From Paenibacillus sp. Root52 (GTDB lineage Bacteria; Bacillota; Bacilli; Paenibacillales; Paenibacillaceae): a DNA stretch of 64,000 nucleotides. This document shows positions 48,521 to 59,898 of the stretch, piece after piece (the stretch's first letter is position 1; the number at the start of each line of letters is the position of its first letter). The translations under genes were made by a program, and so were the position numbers. The stretch is taken from positions 114,522 through 178,521 of the forward strand of contig NZ_LMFO01000004.1 in assembly GCF_001426865.1 (NCBI RefSeq), written 5' to 3'. Under the pieces are notes generated by a model. The model was given only the letters and a program-made list of their open reading frames with translations. It was not told the origin of the DNA and did not search any database.

Positions 48521-49393
48521 TTAACCTTGTGCTGCGTTGGCACCAGCCACAATTTCGGTAATTTCCTGCGTAATCGCCGCTTGACGGGCACGGTTGTATG
48601 TCAATGACAAATCGTTAATGAGTTTGGATGCATTTTTGGTAGCATTACCCATTGCGGTCATTTTCGCGCCTAGCTCACTAGCCTTACCATTCAAAAGCGC
48701 ACCATAAATCAGCGTTTCCGCATAACGCGGAAGTAGCGCTTCTAGGACAGCCTCAGCTGAAGGTTCGTACTCGTAGCCTAACGATGATCCTTCCGCAGCA
48801 GTTACCTCAGGTGTATCCATCGGAAGAAGACGTTCTACCGTAGGAATCTGGGTCAACGCATTCACAAAGCGGTTATAGCAAATGTACAATTCATCAAATT
48901 CAGCCAGTTCAAACCCTTTAACAGCCTCGTGCGCAATGGATTTGATATCTGCAAATGAAGGCGAATCCGACAGATCCGTTGTTGTGGATGCCATCGCAAT
49001 CTCACGACGTCTGAAGTAATCGCGTCCTTTACGTCCAATGACGAACAATTCGTAATCATCCTGAGAGGTATGGCGTTCCTTGAGCGTCTGGTTAACCTGA
49101 CGCAGAACGTTTGCATTGTAACCACCTGCAAGACCACGATCCGATGTAATGATTAGATAAGCTGTCTTTTTAACTGGACGACTTTCTAGCATCGGATGCT
49201 GAATATCTTGTGTGCTTGCTGCGATACTAGCTACAACTTCCTTCAACTTCTCCGAATAAGGACGAGCTGCTTCTGCTTTTTCCTGTGCTTTACGCAGTTT
49301 TGCAGCAGCAACCATCTCCATTGCTTTGGTGATCTGCTTGGTGCTCTGTACGCTTTTAATTTGCCGCTTAATTTCGCGCATGCCTTTTGCCAT
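48521..49393 (-). CDS. atpG: ATP synthase F1 subunit gamma
   Basis: The 290-residue rotor shaft has the N-terminal helix MAKGMREIKRQIKSVQSTKQ...ITKAMEMVAAAK and the C-terminal helix LINDLSLTYNRARQAAITQEITEIV. I start it at ATG 49393 with AAGGTGGTG upstream; the frame extends 11 codons further without a signal. The gene couples rotation of the c-ring to the beta subunits. Confidence 0.96.
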   Translation of the reverse strand: MAKGMREIKRQIKSVQSTKQITKAMEMVAAAKLRKAQEKAEAARPYSEKLKEVVASIAASTQDIQHPMLESRPVKKTAYLIITSDRGLAGGYNANVLRQVNQTLKERHTSQDDYELFVIGRKGRDYFRRREIAMASTTTDLSDSPSFADIKSIAHEAVKGFELAEFDELYICYNRFVNALTQIPTVERLLPMDTPEVTAAEGSSLGYEYEPSAEAVLEALLPRYAETLIYGALLNGKASELGAKMTAMGNATKNASKLINDLSLTYNRARQAAITQEITEIVAGANAAQG

Positions 49394-49520
49394 GATTTCA
49401 CCACCTTCAAGTTTTGACGTAGTCAAAACTACTTCGTAAGCACAACCTGCTTTGACAAAGTCAAAGTTTTACATGCAGACATGCGGAATCGGTAAACAAC
49501 TCCGCAGTTGCATCATTTAT

Positions 49521-51041
<1,521 letters not shown>

Positions 51042-51051
51042 TCACCCCAAT

Positions 51052-51600
51052 CTACTGTACTCGTCTGTTAAAAGACTGCTCAAGACGTTCGAGCTTGCCA
51101 GCCAAGCTGCCGTCATAGATCGTATCGCCAATGGCGACTTTCAATCCGCCCAGCAGAGTCGGATCAACAATATTCTCGATACGAATCTTTTTATTTACAC
51201 GGCCACCAAATTCACGGGCTACCGCTTCTTTTTCTTCATCATTCAATGCATAAGTCGAGTAAACGCGCGCATCAGCGATACCAAGCGACTCACCCTGAAT
51301 CTTCCGATAATCATTCAGTAAATCTTCCAGCAATTCAACACGTCCGCGTTCAATCAACAGCAGAATGGTACGAAGGACAGGTTCGGATACCTTGCCATCC
51401 AGGCTGGAATGAAGAACGTTTTGTTTGGCTTCATCCGAGATGTTCGGAGACACGATAAATTTCTCAATATCTGCATCTCCAGCCAAAGCAGTAACAACTA
51501 CACGCAGCTCTTCTTCAACTTCAAGTACCTGCTGTTGCTGAAGAGCAACTTCGAACAACGCTCTCGCATAACGTTTGGCAACAATCGTATCGCGGCTCAT
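51052..51600 (-). CDS. atpH: ATP synthase F1 subunit delta
   Basis: The 182-residue protein links F1 to the peripheral stalk. Family features: VAKRYARALFEVALQQ at the N-terminus and the C-terminal ENIVDPTLLGGLKVAIGD. Its ATG overlaps the atpF stop (ATGA, 4 bases), a sign of translational coupling, with AGGAGG upstream. Confidence 0.95.
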   Translation of the reverse strand: MSRDTIVAKRYARALFEVALQQQQVLEVEEELRVVVTALAGDADIEKFIVSPNISDEAKQNVLHSSLDGKVSEPVLRTILLLIERGRVELLEDLLNDYRKIQGESLGIADARVYSTYALNDEEKEAVAREFGGRVNKKIRIENIVDPTLLGGLKVAIGDTIYDGSLAGKLERLEQSFNRRVQ

Positions 51601-52085
51601 TGTCGGCCTCCTACCTCATTGAGGTATTGGTTCACAAGCTCTTCTTGTGCAGGACCGTTCTCAACTTCTTTTTTAATCAATTTGGAAGCAATCCGAACGG
51701 AAGCTGTGCCAAGTTCACTACGAAGTGCTGCAACAGCTTTGTTCTTCTCGCTCTCAATCTCACGTACTGCATCGTTTTTGAGGCGATTCGCTTCCGCATT
51801 GGCATCAGCGAGAATGGCTTCCGCTTGTTTACCGCCAGTTTGACGGGATTGTTCAATAATATCCTGAGCCTCTTTACGCGCTTGCTCCAGAGCCTTCTTC
51901 TGCTCTTCAACATAAGTAACAGCCTGTTGACGAGTCTCGGCAGCCTCGTTCATCTGCGTCATCACGAGTTCACGACGTTTTTCCATAATAGAGAACAATG
52001 GCCCAAAAGCGTAACGACTCAGCAACCAATAGAGAATTGCAAATGCTACCATCGCAAGTATCGTGTTTTCCAATAAGAATTTCAA
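51597..52085 (-). CDS. atpF: ATP synthase F0 subunit b
   Basis: The 162-residue protein has one N-terminal membrane segment (about 7-24, TILAMVAFAILYWLLSRYAF) and a long charged coiled coil forming the peripheral stalk. AAGGAGTG abuts the GTG at 52094, but a TTG at 52085 lies six bases beyond it and gives MKFLLENTIL, the more usual N-terminus; I prefer the TTG. Confidence 0.93.
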   Translation of the reverse strand: MKFLLENTILAMVAFAILYWLLSRYAFGPLFSIMEKRRELVMTQMNEAAETRQQAVTYVEEQKKALEQARKEAQDIIEQSRQTGGKQAEAILADANAEANRLKNDAVREIESEKNKAVAALRSELGTASVRIASKLIKKEVENGPAQEELVNQYLNEVGGRQ

Positions 52086-52205
52086 TCTGTTCACTCCTTC
52101 CTGGAGGTATCCTGTAGCCTATCATCCTCTGCAGGATGTATAGCATTTAGCTAATAAAGAAGGCGCGGAGGGCTCAAGCCTTCCCCGCCATTCCAAGTGT
52201 ATAAT

Positions 52206-52466
<261 letters not shown>

Positions 52467-52507
52467 TTATTGGTTCAGCCTGGGGAGAAATCCCGTAGGA
52501 CTTAAAC

Positions 52508-53326
52508 TTAATGTTCTTCATGCGTCTCAATTGTCTGCGAAATGTATACCATCATCAAAATAACAAAAACAAATGACTGGATCGCACCGATAAAGATACT
52601 AAAGCCTTGCCACACCATTAGCAACGGAATAGCTGCTATCGCACCAAAAACCTTAAATGTGGTCAACTTGAGAATCGTTGCAATCAATACTTCACCCGCA
52701 AAAATATTTGCGAACAAACGCATACCGTGTGTTACCAGTTTCGAGACCGTCTCAATAATATTGATCGGAACAAAGAACGGGTAAGGTTGGAAATAGTGTT
52801 TGAGATATCCGCGTGTGTTACGGAACAATCCTAGACCGTGAGCTACTAAGAAGGCTACTAGAGCCAGTCCCATGGTAACGGACAAATCAGCTGTTGGTGA
52901 TTTAAACCATGCAATCTCAATATGAGGGTGAGCATCAGGGTGTCTAACCTGTGCTTTTTCATAGGCTTCTACCACTGAGACAATAGGTTTACCAAATACG
53001 GTTGCCGCATTGATATCCTTAACATCCGTTACTGCTTGGAACGGAAGCCCTAACATATTTCCAATGAAGATGAACATAATCATTGTGAGTGCAAGAGAGA
53101 TAAAATGTTTTCCTTTTTTTAGATCCATTGTACTTGAAATGATGTTAAGTACAAATTCAACAGCCCACTCCATAAAGTTTTGCAGCTTGCCCGGGTTTTC
53201 AACTGATAGATTCCGTGTAGCCACGATAGCAAAGATGAAAACGATAGCACTCGTTACAATCAACATTAGCAAAACGGATAAATCAAGATGAAAATTCCCG
53301 AGCATAATGACTGGAGCTTCATGCAT
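52508..53326 (-). CDS. atpB: ATP synthase F0 subunit a
   Basis: The 272-residue membrane subunit forms the proton half-channels. Five to six membrane segments are visible; the essential Arg lies in VTHGMRLFANIFAGEVLI, and the last helix ends in VYISQTIETHEEH. I start it at ATG 53326 (MHEAP), nine bases after AAAGGGGTG; the upstream GTG is too close to that site. Confidence 0.94.
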   Translation of the reverse strand: MHEAPVIMLGNFHLDLSVLLMLIVTSAIVFIFAIVATRNLSVENPGKLQNFMEWAVEFVLNIISSTMDLKKGKHFISLALTMIMFIFIGNMLGLPFQAVTDVKDINAATVFGKPIVSVVEAYEKAQVRHPDAHPHIEIAWFKSPTADLSVTMGLALVAFLVAHGLGLFRNTRGYLKHYFQPYPFFVPINIIETVSKLVTHGMRLFANIFAGEVLIATILKLTTFKVFGAIAAIPLLMVWQGFSIFIGAIQSFVFVILMMVYISQTIETHEEH

Positions 53327-53373
53327 ACTTTTTTTCACCCCTTTCTCGACTTGAAAGCTACAGCACCTGAAAA

Positions 53374-53751
53374 TCAGATTTCTTTGCGGGACATAACAAT
53401 CCCTATAATCAATAAGGAAAATTGCGCAATGACCAGACCACCTGCAACCGCATATGTATTAAAATACTGCGGATATCTCATAGATATGAAGATACCTAGT
53501 ACTGCAAGTGCCGCTCTTGTCAAGAATCCCAGGTTCACACGCTTCAAGTTACCTTCTGCTGCACCATCAGCCACCTTCTTCACCTTGTGGCCAAGATATA
53601 GCGCGTTGATCAAGCTGATCGCCGCACCAAGTGCGAGTCCTAGAGCAATAGCCTCCAAGCTGGGTACGAAAGCTGCAGTGAGGAAACAAATCATCATGAC
53701 ATACATGACAGTTGCAATCATTCCTCTGCGGTATCTGGTTAGTTCACTCAT
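53374..53751 (-). CDS. atpI: ATP synthase subunit I
   Basis: The 125-residue protein has four predicted membrane segments, the layout of AtpI, which helps assemble the c-ring. It overlaps the end of atpZ by 8 bases; GGGGGAAAGTG before the ATG lies in the atpZ coding end. Present as a separate gene besides atpZ, as in many Bacillales. Confidence 0.88.
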   Translation of the reverse strand: MSELTRYRRGMIATVMYVMMICFLTAAFVPSLEAIALGLALGAAISLINALYLGHKVKKVADGAAEGNLKRVNLGFLTRAALAVLGIFISMRYPQYFNTYAVAGGLVIAQFSLLIIGIVMSRKEI

Positions 53752-53998
53752 CACTTTCCCCCATGATTTTTTTCGCGATAAAGTAAATACTTACACCGCC
53801 TGCCGCCATAAAAAAGAGAACGCTTACGGCGATCCATATTCCGTTACCTCCAATGGTCTTGTCCAACCAGGAGCCTACGTAATATCCAGCAACTGCAAGA
53901 ACTGCAATCTCGATCCCAAAAGCAGTCACGAGCCCCATTGCTTTCCATACATTATCGTCATGGTTACGGGATGAATTTGGTTTGTTCGAATCGGCCAT
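53744..53998 (-). CDS. atpZ: AtpZ/AtpI-family small membrane protein
   Basis: The 84-residue protein has two membrane segments (about 20-40 and 50-70; VLAVAGYYVGSWLDKTIGG is the family hallmark). AtpZ proteins act with AtpI in c-ring assembly or as Mg2+/Ca2+ transporters. I start it at ATG 53998 with AAGGGTGG 8 bases upstream; a GTG at 54010 is the alternative. It is the first gene of the operon. Confidence 0.88.
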   Translation of the reverse strand: MADSNKPNSSRNHDDNVWKAMGLVTAFGIEIAVLAVAGYYVGSWLDKTIGGNGIWIAVSVLFFMAAGGVSIYFIAKKIMGESDE

Positions 53999-54027
53999 TT
54001 TCCACGCCACCCTTGCAATCCCAGTTA

Positions 54028-54057
54028 ATTTTACTGAATGATGAGAGCCTTTGTCAA
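54028..54057 (-). promoter_or_regulatory. Sigma-A promoter of the atp operon
   Basis: Minus strand TTGACA (54052-54057), 18 bases, TAAAAT (54028-54033), just before atpZ. It would yield one transcript to the terminator at 46450. Confidence 0.65.
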
Positions 54058-54185
54058 TTGAATGATTTTAGCGTTTTAAAGGGTAAAACGACAGGTAAAC
54101 AGGCCCTTAAGAGCCCATAAACCCGCGTAAACCGTACAGTTTAACTGTATGCTGTACCCTTTGGGAAACTGTCTAAAAAATTGAA

Positions 54186-55343
54186 TTATTTTTTGAACTT
54201 TCTGTGAAATGGTTCCGGACGTTCGCTATTTACACCAAAATGGTGCAAAATCGCATTGACAATTCTTTCCGAAGCATGTCCATCACCGTATGGATTGGCT
54301 GCTTGACTCATGCTTGCATACAACGTTTCGTCTGTAAGCAACGCTTTTGTCCGTTCATACACACGTTCCTCATCCGTACCTACAAGTTCAAGCGTTCCAG
54401 CCTCGATCCCTTCTGGGCGCTCTGTCGTATCACGTAGGACAAGAACAGGCACACCAAACGAAGGCGCTTCTTCCTGCAAACCGCCTGAATCAGTCAATAT
54501 CAAGTGTGTATGCGGGTAAAAATTATGCAAATCCACTACGTCTAGTGGATCAATTAATTGAATACGTGGGTGATTCCCCAAAATCGCGTGAGCCGGCTCC
54601 TTCACAGCAGGACTTGGATGTACCGGATACACGATGGCGATATCTTCGAACTCATCGGCAATTCGTTTGACGGCCTGGAAAATGTTACGGTGAGGCTCGC
54701 CTTGAGATTCACGGCGATGAGCTGTCAACAATACAAGGCGTTTGCCTTCTGCCCAATCAAGTACCGGATGTTTGTAGCCCTCCTGTACTGTATATTGAAA
54801 CACATCTGTGACCGTGTTGCCTGTGACGTACGTACTAGACTCTGGTTTATTTTCTTTGGCAAGATTATCAAAGGACCTATCTGTTGGCGCAAAGTGTAAA
54901 TCAGCCAGTACGCCTGTCAATTGACGGTTCATCTCTTCCGGATATGGAGACAGCTTGTTCCACGTCCGAAGCCCTGCCTCGACATGCCCTACCTGGATCT
55001 GCTGCAAGAACGCTGCATAGCTGGCTACAAATGTAGTCAGGGTATCTCCGTGAACGAGCACAATGTCTGGTTTCGCTTCACGCAGTACAGGCTCCAGCCC
55101 TCCAAGGACACGAATCGTGATTTCATTCAATGTCTGACGATCCTTCATCACATCCAGATCATAATCCGGATGGATGTCGAATACTTCAAGTACCTGATCC
55201 AACATCTGTCGATGTTGCGCAGTTACGCAAACAATAGATTCGATAGACTCGGGATGTTTCTGCAACTCCAAAATAAGCGGAGCCATCTTGATTGCTTCTG
55301 GACGCACCCCGAAGATCGTCATCACTTTAATTTTGTTAGACAT
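54186..55343 (-). CDS. mnaA: UDP-N-acetylglucosamine 2-epimerase (non-hydrolysing)
   Basis: The 385-residue enzyme of the WecB/MnaA family interconverts UDP-GlcNAc and UDP-ManNAc. Motifs: GVRPEAIKMAPLI, VHGDTLTTF, GHVEAGLRTWNK and the late TDSGGLQEEAPSFG. It supplies the ManNAc donor for TagA in this window, linking the two loci, 25 kb apart, into one pathway. AAAAGGGGC lies before the ATG. In Bacillus the same gene also lies near the atp operon. Confidence 0.95.
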   Translation of the reverse strand: MSNKIKVMTIFGVRPEAIKMAPLILELQKHPESIESIVCVTAQHRQMLDQVLEVFDIHPDYDLDVMKDRQTLNEITIRVLGGLEPVLREAKPDIVLVHGDTLTTFVASYAAFLQQIQVGHVEAGLRTWNKLSPYPEEMNRQLTGVLADLHFAPTDRSFDNLAKENKPESSTYVTGNTVTDVFQYTVQEGYKHPVLDWAEGKRLVLLTAHRRESQGEPHRNIFQAVKRIADEFEDIAIVYPVHPSPAVKEPAHAILGNHPRIQLIDPLDVVDLHNFYPHTHLILTDSGGLQEEAPSFGVPVLVLRDTTERPEGIEAGTLELVGTDEERVYERTKALLTDETLYASMSQAANPYGDGHASERIVNAILHHFGVNSERPEPFHRKFKK

Positions 55344-55384
55344 TCGAGCAAAGCCCCTTTTCTATAAGTTCCGAACCTCTATAA

Positions 55385-55563
55385 CGTGCGTGTTCAAAAA
55401 GGGTGGTTTTCAGTACCGAGAAGATGGGATGAAGATAGAAATGGAGTAGCGGAGCGTAGGTAAATCTACGTGAGCAACGGACATTTCGGCTGAATCCCAT
55501 ATTCGATGCTGAGATGCCGTTAGGCATCCTTCGTAATCAAAAGCAGACTTTTTGAACAACCTC
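55385..55563. repeat. MITE-like element with TGTTCAAAAAG inverted ends
   Basis: About 180 bp between upp and mnaA, bounded by TGTTCAAAAAG and its complement CTTTTTGAACA. Left and right interiors differ. A related left end (GTGCGTGTTCGAAAAAGGG) occurs at 59761-59779 and a right-end fragment at about 2811-2823. No open frame of note; likely non-autonomous. Confidence 0.6.
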
Positions 55564-55581
55564 TACAAGCATGTCATATGC

Positions 55582-56211
55582 TTATTTAGTGCCGTATAGA
55601 CGGTCTCCTGCATCTCCAAGTCCTGGAACGATGTAACCATGATCATCCAGACGATCGTCCAGAGCAGCTACATAGATATCTACATCTGGGTGAGCATCTT
55701 GCACGGCTTTTACGCCTTCTGGAGCGGCTACGAGGTTCATCATTTTGATCTGTGTGCATCCGCGTTTTTTGAGCACGTCAATTGCCGCGATTGCCGAACC
55801 ACCCGTTGCGAGCATCGGATCAATCACAATCAATTGGCGTTCTGTTACATCCGTAGGCAGCTTGGTGTAGTATTCAACAGGTTGAAGTGTTTCCGGGTCA
55901 CGGAACAGACCAACATGTCCTACTTTTGCCGCTGGCAACAATTTCACAACGCCGTCCAGCATTCCAAGTCCTGCACGCAGAATTGGCACCAGTCCGAGCA
56001 TACGTCCAGAAATAACTTTCCCTTGTGTCGCTGCTACAGGAGTCTGTACATCGATCGTCTCCAGCTCAACATCTCTTGTGATTTCATAAGCCATCAACGT
56101 TGCTACTTCATCCACTAATTCACGAAAATCTTTCGTATTCGTACGCATGTCGCGTATAAACGTCAGTTTGTGTTGGATCAAAGGGTGATCACATATTACT
56201 AATTTTCCCAT
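55582..56211 (-). CDS. upp: Uracil phosphoribosyltransferase
   Basis: The 209-residue enzyme makes UMP from uracil and PRPP (pyrimidine salvage). The PRPP loop is [11 protein letters not shown] (about 130-140); the uracil-binding C-terminus is [23 protein letters not shown] precedes the ATG. It lies between glyA and mnaA, as in Bacillus subtilis where upp neighbours glyA and atp. No PyrR attenuator is visible upstream. Confidence 0.96.
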   Translation of the reverse strand: MGKLVICDHPLIQHKLTFIRDMRTNTKDFRELVDEVATLMAYEITRDVELETIDVQTPVAATQGKVISGRMLGLVPILRAGLGMLDGVVKLLPAAKVGHVGLFRDPETLQPVEYYTKLPTDVTERQLIVIDPMLATGGSAIAAIDVLKKRGCTQIKMMNLVAAPEGVKAVQDAHPDVDIYVAALDDRLDDHGYIVPGLGDAGDRLYGTK

Positions 56212-56368
56212 CTAATTTGTCCCTCCGGTAAGTTCATCATGTTACAGCATTTCCATATATGCCTAATCATCATTCATAGGCTCGATAAATCCTGTATATT
56301 ATATCATCACCAACACCGAATTACACCATTAAAGGGCACCTAATCATTACAGAATACCGAATACTACA

Positions 56369-56403
56369 AAAACAGGACCGGAAACATGGTGTCTTCCGGT
56401 CCT
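56369..56403 (-). terminator. Terminator of glyA
   Basis: Minus-strand stem AGGACCGGAAG/TTCCGGTCCT followed by GTTTTTG. Repeat copy F lies between it and the glyA stop, so the hairpin repeat would sit in the glyA 3' untranslated region. Confidence 0.8.
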
Positions 56404-56446
56404 TTTGACTCTTGCTGGTATGTCATTGAATAGCTGAAATGATGAA

Positions 56447-56594
56447 TACATTAGCGCTCCGCTAACAGAATGCTCCTTCGATCGCTGTTATCCCCGGATT
56501 TTTTTGATTCTCCTCCCCACATAAGGGGAAAATCCGGGGATAAAGGCGAACGCTACGCTTCTCCGGCTTCATTCTGTCTGCTGCGCTATACGTA
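56447..56594. repeat. Hairpin repeat family, copy F
   Basis: About 148 bp, forward orientation, in the gap between glyA and upp. Perfect inner stem 56488-56501/56530-56543, apical CCCCACATAAGGGG, and imperfect outer arms (ACAGAAT/ATTCTGT). This is the cleanest copy. Confidence 0.85.
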
Positions 56595-56640
56595 TCCCAT
56601 TTTAAGAAACTCAAATACAAACAGCATGAGCAACGTTTTT

Positions 56641-57888
56641 TTAGTATTTAAGGTCAGTGTAGAGCGGGAATTGATCTGTCAGTGCTGTTACTTCTGCACG
56701 TGCTTGATCAAGTGTTGCTGTATCTTTTGGATTTTTGAGTGTTTTCGCAATGATTTTACCGATGGATACCATAGCCTCTTCGTTCATACCGCGGGAAGTC
56801 GCCGCAGGTGTACCAATACGGATACCGCTAGTGATGAACGGGCTTGTTGGGTCAAATGGAATTGCATTTTTGTTAACCGTGATTCCGATGGAATCAAGGA
56901 CATGCTCAGCTTCTTTACCTGTAATGTTCACACTGCGTGTATCGATCAGCATCAAGTGGTTATCTGTACCACCAGATACGATGTTCAAGCCTTCAGAGAT
57001 CAATGTCTCAGCCAGAACCTGTGCATTTTTCACTACATTTTGCGCGTACTCTTTGAATGATGGTTGCAACGCTTCACCCAATGCTACTGCCTTGGAAGCA
57101 ATAACGTGCATCAGTGGTCCACCTTGGGAACCAGGGAATACCGCTTTATCAATTGCAGCAGCCCATGCTTTGGTACACAGGATCATACCCCCACGTGGTC
57201 CACGCAATGTTTTGTGAGTTGTCGTTGTTACGAAATGTGCATGTGGAACCGGGTTTGGATGCAAACCAGCGGCAACCAATCCAGCGATGTGTGCCATGTC
57301 TACCATGAACAACGCGCCTACGTCATTAGCAATGGAAGCCAATTTTTCGAAATCAATTGTACGTGGATATGCACTTGCGCCTGCCACGATCAACCGAGGA
57401 CGGTGCTTGAACGCTGCTTTGCGAACTTCATCATAATCGATCAAGAATGTATCTTCTTGTACGCCATATGCTACGAAGTTGTAGAGCAAACCAGATGCAT
57501 TCACCGGGCTACCATGCGTAAGGTGACCACCATGTGCAAGGTTCATACCCAGTACCGTATCTCCAGGCTTGAGCGCTGCAAGATAAACTGCCATGTTCGC
57601 TTGTGCACCAGAGTGTGGTTGAACGTTAACATGCTCTGCTCCAAACAATTCTTTAGCGCGATCACGTGCGATATCTTCCACGATATCTACGTGCTCACAA
57701 CCGCCATAGTAACGTTTGCCTGGATATCCTTCAGCATATTTGTTCGTCAGAACGGAACCAAGCGCTTCAATAACCGCTTCGCTTACAATGTTCTCAGATG
57801 CAATCAACTCAATGTTGTTTTGCTGACGTTTCAACTCCAGATTCATCGCTTCCAATACCGCCGGGTCATTCTTACGCAATTGTTCCAT
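56641..57888 (-). CDS. glyA: Serine hydroxymethyltransferase
   Basis: The 415-residue PLP enzyme makes glycine and methylene-tetrahydrofolate from serine, supplying one-carbon units. The Schiff-base lysine is K226 in [23 protein letters not shown] and the [12 protein letters not shown] motif fix the fold. AGGAGGAATTT precedes the ATG. Standard length. Confidence 0.97.
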   Translation of the reverse strand: MEQLRKNDPAVLEAMNLELKRQQNNIELIASENIVSEAVIEALGSVLTNKYAEGYPGKRYYGGCEHVDIVEDIARDRAKELFGAEHVNVQPHSGAQANMAVYLAALKPGDTVLGMNLAHGGHLTHGSPVNASGLLYNFVAYGVQEDTFLIDYDEVRKAAFKHRPRLIVAGASAYPRTIDFEKLASIANDVGALFMVDMAHIAGLVAAGLHPNPVPHAHFVTTTTHKTLRGPRGGMILCTKAWAAAIDKAVFPGSQGGPLMHVIASKAVALGEALQPSFKEYAQNVVKNAQVLAETLISEGLNIVSGGTDNHLMLIDTRSVNITGKEAEHVLDSIGITVNKNAIPFDPTSPFITSGIRIGTPAATSRGMNEEAMVSIGKIIAKTLKNPKDTATLDQARAEVTALTDQFPLYTDLKY

Positions 57889-57933
57889 GATTAAATTCCT
57901 CCTAATATAAGTGAAGTTATAAAGTGAAATTTT

Positions 57934-58122
57934 GTTTACACGTAAACGGAGAGTGCAACACCAATCTGGAGAAGCAGAGCGTTCGCCTGAAAGCTTTCCG
58001 AAGGAAAGCTACATCGAAAGCATACGCTATCACCGGATTTCCCCTTTGTAAAAGGGATTCAAAGAAATCAGGGGATAACAGCGATCGAAAGATGGTGATG
58101 CAATCGAAGTCAGAAGTGTAAC
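57934..58122. repeat. Hairpin repeat family, copy G, with inserted hairpin
   Basis: Reverse orientation, about 189 bp, upstream of glyA. Ends GTTTACACGTAAACGG and GAAGTGTAACC. Longer than the other copies by about 40 bp because of an insert holding AGCTTTCC-GAA-GGAAAGCT. Lies between glyA and ywlG, about 45 bases from the glyA start. Confidence 0.8.
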
Positions 58123-58143
58123 CCCATTGTTTCACTTTATACG

Positions 58144-58737
58144 TTAGTCACAAAATGTCGAATCAGGCTGCTCTTCCATACGATACACTGCACGTTCCCC
58201 ACCAATCAACTTCGGACGCGTCAACGCTGTTGTCACACGGGCATCTCCAATGTAACGAAGTGATGTACGAAAAGGAACCGCCACATGCCGCAAATGCATA
58301 CCAATCATCGTCTCTCCGATATCCAGCCCTGCGTGTGCTTGCACATGTTCTGCCAGACAAGGATCGGTAAGTGATCGATAAGCTGCAGATGCCATTGAAC
58401 CACCCGCTGTAGGCACAGGTACCGCACCTACCTCGGTCAATCCCAGACGTACCAACACAGAACGCTCCATTACCAGCGCACGGTTCAAATGCTCACAGCA
58501 TTGAAAGACGGGTTCAAAACCGAATTCCTGTTGCACCTCACGGATACCCGCAAGAAGCTGCTGTGCCACTTCAATCGCACCACTCGTACCAATCCGTTTA
58601 CCTGCCACCTCACTAGTGCTCGTACCAATGACAACGATATGCCCTGATCCAAGCTTCCCTGCAGTGGCCAGTTCACGCAAAATGGATGCGGTCTGTTCCT
58701 GCAATCCGGGTTGTTCCGAATCTAACTCAATAGTCAT
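58144..58737 (-). CDS. ywlG: TIGR01440/DUF436 family protein YwlG
   Basis: The 197-residue cytoplasmic protein belongs to a family of unknown function conserved in Bacillales (HIVVIGTSTSEVAGKRIGT; GVAPFRT-type C-terminus). I start it at ATG 58737 with GGGAGGCG upstream; the frame continues 8 codons further. The order ywlE-ywlG-glyA-upp matches Bacillus subtilis. It may act in amino sugar or nucleotide metabolism, but that is not shown. Confidence 0.9.
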   Translation of the reverse strand: MTIELDSEQPGLQEQTASILRELATAGKLGSGHIVVIGTSTSEVAGKRIGTSGAIEVAQQLLAGIREVQQEFGFEPVFQCCEHLNRALVMERSVLVRLGLTEVGAVPVPTAGGSMASAAYRSLTDPCLAEHVQAHAGLDIGETMIGMHLRHVAVPFRTSLRYIGDARVTTALTRPKLIGGERAVYRMEEQPDSTFCD

Positions 58738-58842
58738 CCTATCGCCTCCCGATATCATCATGCCCGACTTCCAAATGACAGCCTTTCGTATTCCAACATG
58801 GCATTTCAGGTACTATTATAGCGAATAAACAGATGAAAGACG

Positions 58843-58882
58843 AAAAAAAGAGCAGTCTGCGGGTATCGCAGAATTGCTCTTT
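58843..58882 (-). terminator. Rho-independent terminator
   Basis: Minus-strand stem AGAGCAATTCTGCG/CGCAGACTGCTCT followed by seven T. It lies 210 bases past the ywlE stop and before ywlG; the stretch between ywlE and it (about 58883-59092) shows no gene. Confidence 0.85.
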
Positions 58883-59092
58883 TGCCCAGGCGACCGGCCG
58901 TTTGTTCCGGTGCTCCATTGTGGTTGTGCCCACTTCGTCGCCAGTTACACCGGATCCCTGTTTTCCCCTTCATCATAAAACAACCTGCGTTTAAAATCAA
59001 CGGGTAATTTACATCCCATGTTCTATTTTTATATGGAATCAAAGTGTTCTGATACATGTATATCGGTTTACATTGTCCCAGAATGCCCTGCT

Positions 59093-59665
59093 TTATTCCA
59101 ACTTGTCCAGAAGTCGATCAAGCGCGGTTCGAATCTCAGCAGCAGTCACGTTGTAATCATCTCGATTGCCGCCAAACGGATCGGAGATGTCGAAGCTTGG
59201 AATTCGTTGTCGGATCTCAATGACACGTTCCCGCTCCGATGCTAATATTTCTTGACCAAGTGCACGCTTCATCTCCAATGTCGCGAACAAGCTATCTAGT
59301 TCCTGCAGATCATTCATCACTTGACCGTCATCTTCCACGTATTCTTTGAGCGTATAGGTTTTGTGGACGGAGTCCGGGAAAACTTGTAGCACATGCTGCT
59401 TATGACTACGAGTCAGTGTAAGAATCAGATCAGCCCAACCAACAAGCCCTGCACTCAGTTGTGTGGAGTGCGGCGGCCCTTCTACACGATGATCCTTTAG
59501 TACCGCCTCGGCATGACGTGAAATCGGCATTCCCTGTGTGGCAGCAACACCCGCTGAACGCACCTCGACTTGAATGCCACGCTCCGAAGCAAGCTTACGC
59601 AAAAGCCCCTCTGCCATGGGGCTGCGGCACGTATTACCTGTACATACAAACAAAATATGTTTCAT
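59093..59665 (-). CDS. ywlE: Low-molecular-weight protein arginine phosphatase YwlE
   Basis: The 190-residue enzyme has the P-loop CTGNTCRSPMAEG; the Thr after the first Gly-Asn (CTGNTCRS) marks arginine phosphatases rather than tyrosine phosphatases. The catalytic Asp is in ISDPFGGN. It opposes McsB and regulates protein turnover. The protein is about 40 residues longer than Bacillus YwlE because of a helical insert (about 105-150) between TLKEYV and the DPFGG loop. ATG 59665 has GGGGAGG upstream. Confidence 0.9.
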   Translation of the reverse strand: MKHILFVCTGNTCRSPMAEGLLRKLASERGIQVEVRSAGVAATQGMPISRHAEAVLKDHRVEGPPHSTQLSAGLVGWADLILTLTRSHKQHVLQVFPDSVHKTYTLKEYVEDDGQVMNDLQELDSLFATLEMKRALGQEILASERERVIEIRQRIPSFDISDPFGGNRDDYNVTAAEIRTALDRLLDKLE

Positions 59666-59898
59666 TGCGGTAGCCTCCCCATTTTTATATATGTTATCAA
59701 ATGTATACATCATCGTTTAAGAAATTGAATGACGATTGCAACAATATTAGTTGCTTTAAGTGCGTGTTCGAAAAAGGGATTAATCAAAAGCGAACCTTCT
59801 GCAAAATCTCTTTCCTTCGATTATACTCACACTAGAACGATATACAACCACTCGGCTTAGAACCATTTAGTCTAGTTAGTGCAATCATGGGTTACCAC

